Shown one piece after another: positions 25,992 to 35,658 of a DNA stretch of 60,387 nucleotides (its first letter is position 1; every line of letters starts with the position of its first letter). A program made the position numbers and the translations under genes. Origin of the DNA: an uncultured bacterium (GTDB taxonomy: Bacteria > Zixibacteria > MSB-5A5 > CAIYYT01); assembly GCA_903930455.1 (NCBI GenBank), contig CAIYYT010000070.1:1-60387 (forward strand). Direction: 5' to 3'. Under the pieces are notes generated by a model. That model saw only the letters and a program-made list of their open reading frames with translations, searched no databases and was not told the origin of the DNA.

Positions 25992-27829
25992 CAATCGTCA
26001 GAAATCTGAGTTTCATAGTGGCGGCCGCATTTCTGCTTGCCGCGTGGCGGCCGTCTGTCGCGCAAACGCCACAGGATTTGCAGCGTCTCAAAGTCATGGA
26101 GACGATGATTTACACCGGCAATTGTGCTGAGGTTGTCGATCAGTTGCGCGATCAGGCGCAGAAGTATCCTCGAAGCATTCAGGTGTATGTTTTGCTCAAG
26201 AATGCTCTCATTTGCAACAAGGAACTTGACTCGGCGCTTTTGGTGCTTGATTACCTGACCAAGATCTCGCCTGAGCCAATGCTGCGCTTTACATATTATC
26301 TTGATATCGCCGGTGTCTACCTCAAGAAGGGCGAGACCGAAAAGGCCGGGCAGCAACTGCAAACGGCGTTGGCCCTCGCGCCCAACAATCCACAGACCTA
26401 TGAACAGGCATCGAATATTTACACTGGAAATGGCTACTACGCTGACGCCGTGAAGATGCTTCAGGATGGTCGCAAGAAATTCGGTAGCCCTGTGCTCTTC
26501 GCCAAACAGCTTGGGCAGCTCTACGAAATTCTGCGCAACTACGGTGATGCTGCGCGGGAATATTTCGAGTTGCTGGCGCACGACACTACCAGTGAAGTGT
26601 TCGTCGCCGGGAAAATGAGTGAACTGATCAGACTTGATTCTGACGAAGGTTTCGAAACCGGCTTGAAAGACGCGCTGACGGAAATTGCCAAGCAGAATCC
26701 GAAGAACAGTGATGCACACCGATTTTTCGGCGACCTCTTGATGTCGCAGGGCAAGTTGGATGAGGCATTCCAGCGGTTCCGACTGGTCGATTCGCTGAAC
26801 AATGGGGAGGGCAAGAGCATTCTCTATTTTGCCGCCGTGGCTCGCGACAATGGCAATCATGGGGTTGTCGAGAAGGCCTGCGATTACTTGATTACGCGTT
26901 ATCCGCAGTCACCATTTCGGATTGCTTCCCGCTTTGTTCTGGGCGCTTCCTATTATGATGAAAAACGCTATAACGATGCGCTCGCGGTTTACGACCAGAT
27001 TGCCAGACAATCACAGTCTGAGCGCGACGTCACTCAGGCGATATTTGCTTCGGGCCGCACCAAGTTGGACGGTCTGCATGATGCCGCCGGCGCACTGACT
27101 CTGTTTGATCGCCTGATGAAAGACTACCCGCAAGCGGCAGTTTCGGTGACGGCTAGAATTACCGCCGCCGATTGTCATCTGGCGCTCGGTCAAGCCACTG
27201 TTGCGGACTCGCTGTATGCAGCCGTGTTGCCACAGCAGCTTCAGCACGCAAATCAGGAGGAGTTGCTGTTTAAGCAAGCGGAATTGCAGTTCTATCTGGG
27301 TAACTTCCAGCAAGCAAGGGATGCCTATGGCAGAATGATGAATGCTTTTCCCAAAAGCGTTTATGTTAACGACTGTCTGCGGCGGATAATGCTGATCAGT
27401 GAATATCCCGGTATGGACGAAGCCACCCTGCACATTTATGCCGAGGCCGCATACGCCAAATATCGATTTGACTACGATTCGTCGCAGGTGCTATTGGACA
27501 GACTTAAGGAGCGTGAGAGCGGATCATTAACTGAGATCGCCTGGTATGATGCCGGCATTATTGATTGGGAATTGGGAAAGACGGCGGAGTCGTTGGGTCA
27601 ATTTGACTCGTTGATCGTCCGTTTTCCAGAGAGTTTCTATGCGCCGCTGGCGCTTGAATGCAAGGGTGACATCTTCGCTGATGTCAACCGCGATTGTTCG
27701 CAGGCCAAAGCCACCTACGAATCGGTTTTGATGAAATACCCCACGAGCTTGAATCTCGAGAATGTGCGGAAAAAACTACAGCGCGTAGAACGCGTTCTCT
27801 GCACACCCCCCGAAAAACCGAAGTCTTAG
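25988..27829 (+). CDS. Exported tetratricopeptide-repeat protein
   Basis: 613 residues with a signal peptide (FIVAAAFLLAAWRPSVAQ). The mature chain consists of about a dozen degenerate TPR helical pairs, for example YLKKGETEKAGQQLQTALALAPNN (cited by its ends, YLKKGE and ALALAPNN), RFFGDLLMSQGKLDEAFQRF and YPQSPFRIASRFVLGASY. No enzyme domain is visible. It is most like periplasmic TPR scaffolds of the Bat/aerotolerance-type clusters, and in keeping with that it is coupled by ATGA to the DUF4175-type gene. Its stop overlaps the stop of the convergent small membrane protein gene. Confidence 0.85.
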   Translation: MTIVRNLSFIVAAAFLLAAWRPSVAQTPQDLQRLKVMETMIYTGNCAEVVDQLRDQAQKYPRSIQVYVLLKNALICNKELDSALLVLDYLTKISPEPMLRFTYYLDIAGVYLKKGETEKAGQQLQTALALAPNNPQTYEQASNIYTGNGYYADAVKMLQDGRKKFGSPVLFAKQLGQLYEILRNYGDAAREYFELLAHDTTSEVFVAGKMSELIRLDSDEGFETGLKDALTEIAKQNPKNSDAHRFFGDLLMSQGKLDEAFQRFRLVDSLNNGEGKSILYFAAVARDNGNHGVVEKACDYLITRYPQSPFRIASRFVLGASYYDEKRYNDALAVYDQIARQSQSERDVTQAIFASGRTKLDGLHDAAGALTLFDRLMKDYPQAAVSVTARITAADCHLALGQATVADSLYAAVLPQQLQHANQEELLFKQAELQFYLGNFQQARDAYGRMMNAFPKSVYVNDCLRRIMLISEYPGMDEATLHIYAEAAYAKYRFDYDSSQVLLDRLKERESGSLTEIAWYDAGIIDWELGKTAESLGQFDSLIVRFPESFYAPLALECKGDIFADVNRDCSQAKATYESVLMKYPTSLNLENVRKKLQRVERVLCTPPEKPKS

Positions 27830-28071
27830 ACTCCTGTTTTGGCAAGTCCGCGCGTAAACTCTTTCAAGTCCTTTTCCAGTTTCTCAATACGGGCGATGTA
27901 TCCTTCGGTGATGCGAAGACGCATCTTGGTAGTTGTCCGCACCAGCAGCCCGAGTGATACAAGCATAAAGAGTACGGAATTGACTTGCCGAAATATATTC
28001 CCGTAGTTGTACAACGTGTCGAGAAATGCGGCAATGCCTAGCCCGAAAAGTATGGTGCACCATGTCAGCAT
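27826..28071 (-). CDS. Small two-helix membrane protein with coiled-coil tail
   Basis: 81 residues: two hydrophobic helices (residues about 2-18 and 30-48, the second VLFMLVSLGLLV) and a charged C-terminal helix (IARIEKLEKDLKEF) of coiled-coil type. I recognise no family. The start at 28071 has GAGG five bases upstream; in-frame starts at 28173 or 28203 would collide with the divergent DUF2723 gene. Its 3' end overlaps the TPR gene stop by four bases, so it is convergent with it. It could be an accessory of either neighbour, or independent. Confidence 0.6.
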   Translation of the reverse strand: MLTWCTILFGLGIAAFLDTLYNYGNIFRQVNSVLFMLVSLGLLVRTTTKMRLRITEGYIARIEKLEKDLKEFTRGLAKTGV

Positions 28072-28159
28072 CGAAACCTCACACTTAAAATAGTTGATCT
28101 GAGAAGAATATTTGTTATATTCATCGACCGATTGGGAGAATAAATAACTGAGGACGATC

Positions 28160-30703
28160 TTGAACGACTTCATACAGAAAGCAACAACCGATCTCACTAA
28201 CAAGCTATTCGGCGCCGCCGTTTTTCTGATCTCACTGGTTGTCTATCTGCTTACGGTACAGCACACCATCCCACTGTGGGACTGCGGGGAATTTATCGCC
28301 TGCTCCGCAACGCTGGGTATTGCCCACCCGCCGGGAACGCCGCTGTTCCTGCTCATCGGACGTCTGGCTACCTTGCTTCCGTTTGTCAGTGATGTCAGTT
28401 ACCGCATCAATCTTCTTTCCGCGTTTTCCAGTGCCGCCGCTGCAACCGCGGGCTATGTGGTTGCGGTACGTCTGCTGTTCTTTCTCCCGGGTGTCGCTGA
28501 AGATGCCCTCAAGAAAGTCGGCGTCTATTTCTGCTCCCTCATCGGCGCTCTGTTGTTTGCGTTTGGTCGCACGCAGTGGTCAAACTCCGTTGAGGCCGAA
28601 GTCTATTCGCTGTCGATGCTGCTAATCTTCCTGCTCGTCTGGTTCGCACTCCGTTGGTATGACCAGCGTGAGATTTCGGGCGCCAATAAGTATCTGATTC
28701 TAATTGCCTACCTGGGTACACTGTCAGTCGCCTTGCATCCGACCGTCTTCCTGGTCATGCCGGCTATCTTCGTTTTTCTGATCTTGGCCGATCGCTCATT
28801 GCTCAAGGACCTACGCGTCTGGATTTCTGGTATCGTCCTTTTCTGGGTGATGGTTGACGTTTCCCAGTATTTTACGCTGCTCGCGGTCTGGTTGGTCATT
28901 TCGCTTGGCTTCTATCTGGCCAAACGCTCCCGTGCATGGCTGCTGCCGCTCGGTCTGGCAATCGCCGCGGTAGCCGGTTTCTCCGTGCATGCCTATATTC
29001 CGATTCGCGCGGCCGAGCGTCCGAGTATCAATGAAAACGATCCCCAGACTTACGACCGCTTTATCCGATATCTCGAACGCAAGCAATATGGTCAGGAGTC
29101 CATGTTCTCCAAAATGTTCCATCGCCGAGCCAGTTGGTCTCACCAGTTGGGGGATTTCCCACGCATGGGCTTTGGCGGATTTCTGGTCGCTCAATTCGGC
29201 ATGTCCGGCGTCTTCTTTGCGATACCGTTGGTACTGACGTTGATTGGCATCATTAGTCTGATCAAATGGAAATGGAAGGTCGGAGTTTTTATCGTACTAC
29301 TCCTGTTCATTTGTACGATCGGTCTGGTGTTATACATGAATTTCGCCGATGGTTCGCAGATAGAGGCAATGACCGGCAATGACAAGCTGGAAGTACGCGA
29401 CCGTGATTACTTCTTTACACCGGGGTTCATTCTGATCGGACTCTATATCGGCATGGGTCTGTTTGTAGTGCTGAATTTCCTGACCAAATTGGTCGGGCAG
29501 CAGCGCGCCAAGCTGGTGACCTATGCTGTCTGCATCCTGGGGCTACTCATGCCACTCTCGGCTGTGATGGCGAATTTCCAATGTAATGATCGCTCCGATC
29601 ACTATCTGGCCTACGACTATGCCTACAATTTCCTGATGTCGTGTCCGCAAGATGCGATTTTGTTCACCAACGGCGACAATGACACCTTTCCGCTTTGGTG
29701 TCTGCAAGAGGCATACGGCATTCGCAAAGATGTCAGGATTGCCAACCTGTCGCTGATTCAGACCGACTGGTACGAGATGCAGTTGAAGCATGAGATGGGA
29801 GTGCCGATTTCGCTCGAAGATAATCAGATGCTGTGGGTAGAAGTGCCCGAGCCGCGCGTCCCAGGTGGCATCATTTATCGCCCAAGAGTGCCCTATGTTG
29901 ATCGTCTCCGCAGTGGCTGGGAGCACCCCTTGATGTCATTTCAGGATGACTCTACCGGACAGGTAGTCAGCGTGGCCGATCAGATGATTGAGAACATTAC
30001 TATTACCAATCGATGGAAGTATCCGATTGTCTTCGCCAACGGATATCCCCCCACGGTCAGATTCCCGCTGGCTGACCATGTCCGTCATCGCGGTTGGGTG
30101 GACGAGATCGTGCCGGAACCCAGTAAGGGCACTTGGGATGTCGAAACAACCATGAATCTGTTCACAAATACATTTCGGGCTCGGGAGTTGAACAACCCGC
30201 GTGCCTACCGCGATGAAGTTGCGACTACTCTGCTCATCGGTTCGGCGCAAATGACGATGGAGTTCTGCGATTTTCTTGACAGTCGCGGCGACACCGTAAG
30301 GAGTCAACAAGTGGCGGACTTGGTGATCAAGCAAACTCCTGAATTCTGGCAAGCATACGACAGGAAAGCGCGCTACCTGAAGCTTACGCCGGCGCAGAAG
30401 GATTCGATGTATGCCAACTATTTTGTTTATCTTGACAGTCTGATGGCGACCAACCCCGACAACTATTACTACCACCAGTACAAGGCGTTGGTCCTGCAGT
30501 ACAACGGCAAGGGTTCCGAAGCGATTTCAGAAGCGGAGAAAGCCTACGAAATCAATCCGGCGATTTCGGTAACTTACCGGACACTGATCAACATCTATGT
30601 CCTCAATGGTCGACGCGAAGATGCGATGCGCGTCTCTCGCGATTTCCTGCGCACCAATCCCGGTGATCCTACCGCTCGAGCGGTTGCTGCCGGCAGATTC
30701 TAA
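28160..30703 (+). CDS. DUF2723 membrane protein with C-terminal TPR-like region (glycosyltransferase-like)
   Basis: 847 residues. About twelve transmembrane helices in the first 480 residues, with the DUF2723 signature WDCGEFIACSATLGIAHPPG (the acidic WDCGEF loop lies after helix 1, as in GT-C glycosyltransferases such as protein O-mannosyltransferases), then a soluble periplasmic region with DAILFTNGDNDTFPLW and a C-terminal TPR pair. DUF2723 proteins are common in FCB bacteria and are thought to glycosylate secreted proteins or lipids, which is inference by fold. TTG start with GAGGA five to six bases before. It might modify the exported proteins in this window, but nothing in the sequence proves that. 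Confidence 0.9.
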   Translation: MNDFIQKATTDLTNKLFGAAVFLISLVVYLLTVQHTIPLWDCGEFIACSATLGIAHPPGTPLFLLIGRLATLLPFVSDVSYRINLLSAFSSAAAATAGYVVAVRLLFFLPGVAEDALKKVGVYFCSLIGALLFAFGRTQWSNSVEAEVYSLSMLLIFLLVWFALRWYDQREISGANKYLILIAYLGTLSVALHPTVFLVMPAIFVFLILADRSLLKDLRVWISGIVLFWVMVDVSQYFTLLAVWLVISLGFYLAKRSRAWLLPLGLAIAAVAGFSVHAYIPIRAAERPSINENDPQTYDRFIRYLERKQYGQESMFSKMFHRRASWSHQLGDFPRMGFGGFLVAQFGMSGVFFAIPLVLTLIGIISLIKWKWKVGVFIVLLLFICTIGLVLYMNFADGSQIEAMTGNDKLEVRDRDYFFTPGFILIGLYIGMGLFVVLNFLTKLVGQQRAKLVTYAVCILGLLMPLSAVMANFQCNDRSDHYLAYDYAYNFLMSCPQDAILFTNGDNDTFPLWCLQEAYGIRKDVRIANLSLIQTDWYEMQLKHEMGVPISLEDNQMLWVEVPEPRVPGGIIYRPRVPYVDRLRSGWEHPLMSFQDDSTGQVVSVADQMIENITITNRWKYPIVFANGYPPTVRFPLADHVRHRGWVDEIVPEPSKGTWDVETTMNLFTNTFRARELNNPRAYRDEVATTLLIGSAQMTMEFCDFLDSRGDTVRSQQVADLVIKQTPEFWQAYDRKARYLKLTPAQKDSMYANYFVYLDSLMATNPDNYYYHQYKALVLQYNGKGSEAISEAEKAYEINPAISVTYRTLINIYVLNGRREDAMRVSRDFLRTNPGDPTARAVAAGRF

Positions 30704-30867
30704 TTGATATTTGTGAGACCGCTTGGGCGGGCGTTGCCAATTCTATGCTGGACAGTTGCGAAATCGAATGCGCGTCGCCGAGTCGTTGCTTCAACGGGGC
30801 ATGTTTTCGCAACCGCTGGCATTCGCTAGGAATACTCAAGCTTTTGTGGAGTTGCACGTATTAAGAC

Positions 30868-31734
30868 ATGCTATGGCTGATTTACATACTTGGCGTTCTC
30901 ATCTTCGGATCGACCTGGGTCGCAATGAAGATCGGTTTGCAGGCAATGCCACCGTTTGCGGCTGCTGTTGCCAGAAGTATCCTGACTTTTGTAGTGTTCT
31001 TTGTGGCATTCCGGCTCTGGCGCTTTCGCTTTCCTCCAAAAAAGAATATCCGACGTGATTTTTTTCTGGCGGGACTCATGCTCTATGGCGTCAGCTTTGC
31101 TTTGCTCTACTGGGGACAAGAGCGCATCGACTCCTCCATGTCAGCCATCCTCTATGCCACCATGCCGCTCTTTACCGGAATCTTCGCTCATTTTATGGTT
31201 CCCGCAGAGCGACTAACACTTCGGGTGATCTTTGGTTTGGTGATCGGCTTCGCTGGTACAATTCTGCTTTTTGCGGGCAAACTAAGTCTATCTGGCACGA
31301 TCTTCGGCATGCTGGCCATGGTGCTCAGCTCCTGCTGTTGTGCGTGGGCGACCGTCAAAACCAAACGTGACCTGCACGAAATCAAACCCAGCGCACTGGC
31401 GATCCTGATGCTGCCAGCAGGCCTGATCGTGCTTATCCCCTGTCTGGCGATCTTTGAAACACCGGAACGATTCTGGATGGATGCCAAAGGCGCCGGCTCG
31501 GTGATCTATCTTGCCATCTTTGGCGGAGGCATTGCCTTTATCATCTGGTTCTACCTGCTCAAGCGTCTTTCCGCTGTCGCTGCCTCGATGATGACTTTGC
31601 TTGAACCGCTGGTGGCGTCGTTTCTGGGGTATCTGATCCTCTCGGAATCGTTCGACAAGTACTTCTTCCTCGGAGGCACGCTAATACTTATGGGTGTGCT
31701 GACAGTAACACTACAAAAGCGACAGATCGCCTAA
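30868..31734 (+). CDS. EamA/DMT family transporter
   Basis: 288 residues with ten hydrophobic helices arranged as two EamA domains. Family marks include FGSTWVAMKIGLQ in helix 1, LYWGQERIDSSMSAIL between helices 3 and 4, and TLLEPLVASFLGYLILSE (quoted by its ends TLLEPL and YLILSE) in the last helices. This is the drug/metabolite transporter superfamily, usually exporters of amino acids, nucleosides or other metabolites from the cytoplasm. Substrate is not predictable. It stands alone: 164 bases from DUF2723, and convergent with the Vsr-like gene, 12 bases from its end. Confidence 0.92.
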   Translation: MLWLIYILGVLIFGSTWVAMKIGLQAMPPFAAAVARSILTFVVFFVAFRLWRFRFPPKKNIRRDFFLAGLMLYGVSFALLYWGQERIDSSMSAILYATMPLFTGIFAHFMVPAERLTLRVIFGLVIGFAGTILLFAGKLSLSGTIFGMLAMVLSSCCCAWATVKTKRDLHEIKPSALAILMLPAGLIVLIPCLAIFETPERFWMDAKGAGSVIYLAIFGGGIAFIIWFYLLKRLSAVAASMMTLLEPLVASFLGYLILSESFDKYFFLGGTLILMGVLTVTLQKRQIA

Positions 31735-31746
31735 CGTCCGCCGTTC

Positions 31747-32160
31747 TCAGCTACCGAGAGTTTCTCTAATTCTTATTAGACATCCCCTGGGATTGCCTCT
31801 TAGTTGGTGCTCCCAGAGTCGGATCACGGTCCATCCGCGTTTTCTGAGGGTCCTTGACACTAAGCGATCGCGTTTGCGGTTTGCTTCGATTTTGGTGGTC
31901 CAGAATGACTTGTGTGTCGCAGGTACTCGGCGACACTTACGACATCCATGCCAGAAGCACCCATCCACGAAAATGGCGACCTGTTTTTGATCAAAGACGA
32001 AGTCGGGTTTACCATAGATATCTGCCGCGTACACCCGCCAGCCCCTTAGCCCCGAGGCCGCTAGCCTTGCGCGTAAACGCCATTCCGTTGATCGATTACC
32101 TCGGTTACGGATTGACGCCATGACTTCGGAACGCTTCTTTATGGAAAAAACATCTGGCAC
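31747..32160 (-). CDS. Vsr-like very-short-patch-repair endonuclease
   Basis: 137 residues, the length of Vsr. N-terminal VFSIKKRSEVMASIRNRGN (charged helix region with 'RSEVMASI' and 'GNRSTEWRLR'), then the PD-(D/E)xK-type core PDFVF with Asp53, VAIFVDGCFWHGC with His71, a cysteine pair that binds zinc in Vsr, VPATHKSFW and the C-terminal RGWTVIRLWEHQLR. E. coli Vsr nicks next to T:G mismatches left by deaminated 5-methylcytosine. No cytosine methyltransferase is present in the window, which is odd for a true Vsr. It is the last gene of a tight minus-strand trio with an HNH nuclease (six bases upstream) and a nuclease-helicase. GTG start. Confidence 0.93.
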   Translation of the reverse strand: MPDVFSIKKRSEVMASIRNRGNRSTEWRLRARLAASGLRGWRVYAADIYGKPDFVFDQKQVAIFVDGCFWHGCRKCRRVPATHKSFWTTKIEANRKRDRLVSRTLRKRGWTVIRLWEHQLRGNPRGCLIRIRETLGS

Positions 32161-32166
32161 TAGAGG

Positions 32167-32730
32167 CTACGTCGTTGGCTCAAATTTCTTCTTGAGTTCG
32201 AGAAATATGAGACGCTGGTCGCTTCTTGGAAGGCGACGGATGGTTCTGATCACACTCAAAGTATTGGGAGCGGGTGGAACTACCAGATTGCTGCGGCCTT
32301 CCTTGCAGTTCCTGCAGAAAACTCTCAGGTTCTCGTCGATGGTTGGCCCGCGCCGATCGTCATGATCGATGTGGAGCGTTATCTTGCGGCCAGGGTGGTA
32401 GGGATCGGGATCCGAGGGCGTCACCCCGCACATCGAACAGATCAAGCCGTCACGTTCAATTATCCTCGTACGCTGCGCTTTGTCGATTCTGAGGGCTAAG
32501 CGCGGTTCACGTTTAAGACTCACCAGTAAGTACTCATTAGGTTTCAAGTCGGGCCTGTCCCTACGAGAAAGTATTTGCATCCCCTCATCGTTTCGCAACT
32601 CCCGTATTCTCCTTTGGAAGTCTCTGATCTTGGCAATCCGAGCGATTTGCTCGGTTGTGACTATTTTGCCGACCTTGCCTTCAAGAAACTCCCTGATCTT
32701 GTCTCTCGCGCCTATGTTAGATCTTTTCAA
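32167..32730 (-). CDS. HNH endonuclease
   Basis: About 187 residues. The N-terminal half is helical and basic, probably winged-helix-like DNA binding ([21 protein letters not shown], cited by REFLEGK and TTEQIARIA). The C-terminal half is a zinc-bound HNH: CSMC, then the catalytic [11 protein letters not shown], an asparagine in ENLRVFC and CRNC with the second zinc pair. Such domains cut DNA in restriction systems, homing elements and phage packaging. The start is uncertain. A TTG at 32730 with GGAAG nine bases before gives a 14-base overlap with the upstream helicase gene, while an ATG at 32766 has no ribosome binding site and would overlap by 50 bases. The neighbours suggest a nucleic-acid defence role. 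Confidence 0.85.
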   Translation of the reverse strand: MKRSNIGARDKIREFLEGKVGKIVTTEQIARIAKIRDFQRRIRELRNDEGMQILSRRDRPDLKPNEYLLVSLKREPRLALRIDKAQRTRIIERDGLICSMCGVTPSDPDPYHPGRKITLHIDHDDRRGPTIDENLRVFCRNCKEGRSNLVVPPAPNTLSVIRTIRRLPRSDQRLIFLELKKKFEPTT

Positions 32731-34693
32731 AACCGATTTCTTCCAAATACTTGAAAGTAGAATCATAAAACTCGTGTTTGCGTGTCAAGTCATCTGAGTC
32801 CCCTGATGGGACGACAATCACCATTCCCTGTCTGGCACGAGTTAGAAGAACACGGTAAGCATTCTTCAGGTAAACTTGACGTTCTTGCTTTCTGATGCGA
32901 TTCCAATGGCTTCCGACAAAAGAGAAGTGATCCCATCCTCCTGGGGTATAGCGAAAATCGGCATCCCAGGTGACACATGCCCAATCTAACTCAAGTCCCT
33001 GGACCTGAAACTCCGTGACAACATCCTCAAGGAAATAGGAGGAGCGGACGTCGTCTTTCCCGTCAAGAAACCAATGAATTGGATCGACTGGCGATTTCAC
33101 ATCTATTGCATGTGGCTTCAATCGCTCCGCCTGGGAAGAGACTACAATGCCGTAGCGCTCAGACCCACGCGCCTTTTCTTTGAGCCATTGCTTTGCCTTG
33201 TTGAGATCGCGGGTTATCACAATGGGGTATTTACCTTTCACGTTTGTCAACGTCGTGCGTGCTTCATCTAGCTTCAAATCAAGCAGTTGTTTGACCAGTA
33301 AAGAAACATGCTCGGCGCGAAAAGAACGCATTGAAACAGAAAGATGTAATTCGTCCTTGTTGGTAACAATTGAGTGTTCTCTGACCTTCTCCAGAACTCT
33401 CTCTGCCCCATATTCACTGTCAGTAAGATGAGAAGATATGTAAATGTTCCAATTTGGATACGAACGGTTCAAAGATTCAATCCATTCGCAAATTCCTGCC
33501 TCTCCGGTGTTAATTTCTTGACCTCCACCAACGAGACAAACAACAACAGCCCAATCTGGATGACGATCGAGACAGGAGATTAAGAACTCAGGCTCAGATT
33601 TGTTGAAACTTGGCGTGTTCTTCTTAAGTCGCATAAAATTCGCTGTTTGCCGCAAATCCCACGCTCGTTGCGCTTCATCAAATAGAGCGACATGTTCAAT
33701 GGGTGGCTTCTTGAAGTCCACAAGACATTCATCACGAAAGTTGTGCACATTCTGAATGAACATCTTAACATCACTCATTGCTTCACTCTTCTTAAATTTG
33801 ACTCCTCGTTCCTTTTCGTGTCGAACTTTGTCTCGAGCTAAGGCTTCGCGAAGAATAGCAACAAGCGGGCCATTGCCTGAAAGAAAAACACTGTAAAGAT
33901 CACTATCTTTGTCAATATGCTTTGTCGCTATGTTGAGTCCAACTAAAGTCTTGCCTGCACCTGGGACGCCGGTGACAAAACAGATGGCTTTGTGCGACTT
34001 CTCTCTTGAAAGGCGAATGATTTCGGAGACTGCATCAGATGTTGCGCTGAGATTGATTGCGCTTGCGTCACTTCGAGAGATTTCGCTTACGGAATGGCCA
34101 TTGTACAATGCCATTGCCGCCTCGATGATTGTTGGAGTTGGTTGGTATCTTCCGGTTTCCCACTGAGTTGGGTTAATCTCGTCGCTATTGGCAAAGCACA
34201 AAACATCTGTGATTACTTGTTTGAGCAATTCCCCGTTGCATTTTATCGGAAAGAGCATTCTGTCATTGTGTGGAGTAGTAGAAATTGTTGTAGAAACATT
34301 CCTCGCTTTGGTTGCTATTAATACTGGAGCAACAAAGTGCTCGTGACTTGTCTCGTGAAAGTTTTTCAAATCGAGTGCATAGTCAAATACTTGGTCTATT
34401 GCGTGTGACGGAAATTCACTCTCGCCCACCTTAAACTCAAGGACAAATATAGTCGAGCCAGTAATGACTACAACATCAATTCGTCTTCCCATACGTGGAA
34501 TTGAGTATTCAAAATAGACCGAGCCTTCATGAGGTCGTAATGCCTTCTTGAGGATGTCAATTTCCTCTAGCCATGCGTCTCGTTGAGTCTGCTCCAAAGC
34601 GAAATCGTTACTTCGCACAAGTCTGCCGAGTATCTCATTTGGTGCTGCTTTTAGAAAATCGGTGATTGTGTCAGAATAATACTCTCGTTTCAT
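32717..34693 (-). CDS. PD-(D/E)xK nuclease fused to DUF2075 P-loop helicase
   Basis: 658 residues. Residues 1-170 look like a restriction-type nuclease: YFEYSIPR, then RRID (Asp73), then FVLEFK (Glu86, Lys88), the D...ExK arrangement. The DUF2075 domain follows with Walker A GVPGAGKT at 242-249, Walker B LFDEAQ near 337-342, and C-terminal helicase-like motifs ([14 protein letters not shown] and [12 protein letters not shown]). DUF2075 is common in mobile and defence-related proteins. The ATG at 34693 has only a weak GAAGA; an open frame reaches 35017, but the first 108 residues are not protein-like. The gene is visibly AT-richer than its surroundings, suggesting transfer. It is the first gene of a trio with HNH and Vsr-like nucleases. 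Confidence 0.85.
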   Translation of the reverse strand: MKREYYSDTITDFLKAAPNEILGRLVRSNDFALEQTQRDAWLEEIDILKKALRPHEGSVYFEYSIPRMGRRIDVVVITGSTIFVLEFKVGESEFPSHAIDQVFDYALDLKNFHETSHEHFVAPVLIATKARNVSTTISTTPHNDRMLFPIKCNGELLKQVITDVLCFANSDEINPTQWETGRYQPTPTIIEAAMALYNGHSVSEISRSDASAINLSATSDAVSEIIRLSREKSHKAICFVTGVPGAGKTLVGLNIATKHIDKDSDLYSVFLSGNGPLVAILREALARDKVRHEKERGVKFKKSEAMSDVKMFIQNVHNFRDECLVDFKKPPIEHVALFDEAQRAWDLRQTANFMRLKKNTPSFNKSEPEFLISCLDRHPDWAVVVCLVGGGQEINTGEAGICEWIESLNRSYPNWNIYISSHLTDSEYGAERVLEKVREHSIVTNKDELHLSVSMRSFRAEHVSLLVKQLLDLKLDEARTTLTNVKGKYPIVITRDLNKAKQWLKEKARGSERYGIVVSSQAERLKPHAIDVKSPVDPIHWFLDGKDDVRSSYFLEDVVTEFQVQGLELDWACVTWDADFRYTPGGWDHFSFVGSHWNRIRKQERQVYLKNAYRVLLTRARQGMVIVVPSGDSDDLTRKHEFYDSTFKYLEEIGFEKI

Positions 34694-35028
34694 ACTGATC
34701 TTCAAGACTTGGCCTGTTATCTCCCCTGGTAAACAACAAGACGGGTTCGCAAGGTGTGATTCTTCTTCTTTGCTTCCATTTCTTCGAAACCGAATTCTCA
34801 CTGATTGTCGGCTACAACTATCGCACATTCCCGTCCTGAATGCAAGCTCAGTTTTCTTTGCACCCAGCGGGTAGTTGAAACATTCCCTTCTCCCTTCCGT
34901 ATTCTGTTCGAAGTGGGACGGCGGCGAAAATGATTGTCCCGCTCGGAAAAAGGTTTTGATATCGGCTTTGAGTGCCGTAGTCTTAGAATGTTGCAGTCTA
35001 GGAATGTGACAGTACAAAGGAGAAGACA
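34694..35028. other. Divergent intergenic region between the nuclease trio and lemA
   Basis: 335 bases between divergent starts. It must hold promoters for both directions, but I found no strong -35/-10 pair. An open frame extends the nuclease-helicase gene upstream through most of it; its residues are rich in Cys, Arg and Ser without family resemblance, so I treat it as non-coding. The last 20 bases carry the AAGGAG of the lemA gene. Confidence 0.45.
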
Positions 35029-35646
35029 GTGAAAATCGTCGGTATAGTCATAGGTGTATTGCTGCTGGTGGTATTGATCATCGGTGGCGTAATCTGGTCA
35101 GGCCGCGGAGGGTTGATTGAGCGCTCCCAGGCGGTCGACGAAAAATGGTCGCAGGTGCAGAATGTGTACCAGCGACGCTTCGATCTGGTGCCGAACCTGG
35201 TCGCCAGCGTCGACAATTTCATGGAACGCCAGCAGAAGACTCTGACTGACGTTATCGCCATGCGCCAGCGCGTGCTCGATCTCAAATCCTCCGCACAGTC
35301 AGCGCTTTCACAGCAGAATCCGGCGATGCTGGATTCGCTGTCTGGAATGCTGTCGAAACAGTTGAATTCCTACATCAACGTTGTCGTCGAGCGCTATCCT
35401 GAGATCAAAGGTGAGCAGATGTATTCTGATCTGCTGACGCAACTTGAAGGCACGGAAAATCGCATTGCGCAGGAACGCCGCACCTTCAACGAAGCCGTGC
35501 GTAGTTACAACACCTATCGCCAGAAGGGTGTCAGCGCTTTGATTGCCGGGTCTATCTTTGGTTTCCCATACGAAAAGCAGTTCTTCGCCGCCGTCACGGA
35601 AGCGCAGCAGGCGCCAAGCGTCAAGCAATTGCTCGAGAAGAAGTAG
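35029..35646 (+). CDS. lemA: LemA family protein
   Basis: 205 residues: one N-terminal transmembrane helix ([18 protein letters not shown]) and a helical-bundle domain. The family motif W-x-x-V-x-x-x-Y-x-R-R-x-x-L-V-P-N is seen as [19 protein letters not shown], followed by [13 protein letters not shown] and the aromatic end [10 protein letters not shown]. The C-terminal domain is probably periplasmic. LemA proteins are widespread and of uncertain function; gene context with TPM proteins suggests an envelope maintenance or stress role. GTG start with AAGGAG six bases upstream. It is 12 bases from the first TPM gene and forms a three-gene operon. Confidence 0.95.
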   Translation: MKIVGIVIGVLLLVVLIIGGVIWSGRGGLIERSQAVDEKWSQVQNVYQRRFDLVPNLVASVDNFMERQQKTLTDVIAMRQRVLDLKSSAQSALSQQNPAMLDSLSGMLSKQLNSYINVVVERYPEIKGEQMYSDLLTQLEGTENRIAQERRTFNEAVRSYNTYRQKGVSALIAGSIFGFPYEKQFFAAVTEAQQAPSVKQLLEKK

Positions 35647-35658
35647 GTAGCCATTAAA

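Noticed and set aside
34694-35017. N-terminal extension of the nuclease-helicase gene
   Set aside because: 108 residues rich in Cys/Ser/Arg without family resemblance; the nuclease domain begins after the ATG at 34693.
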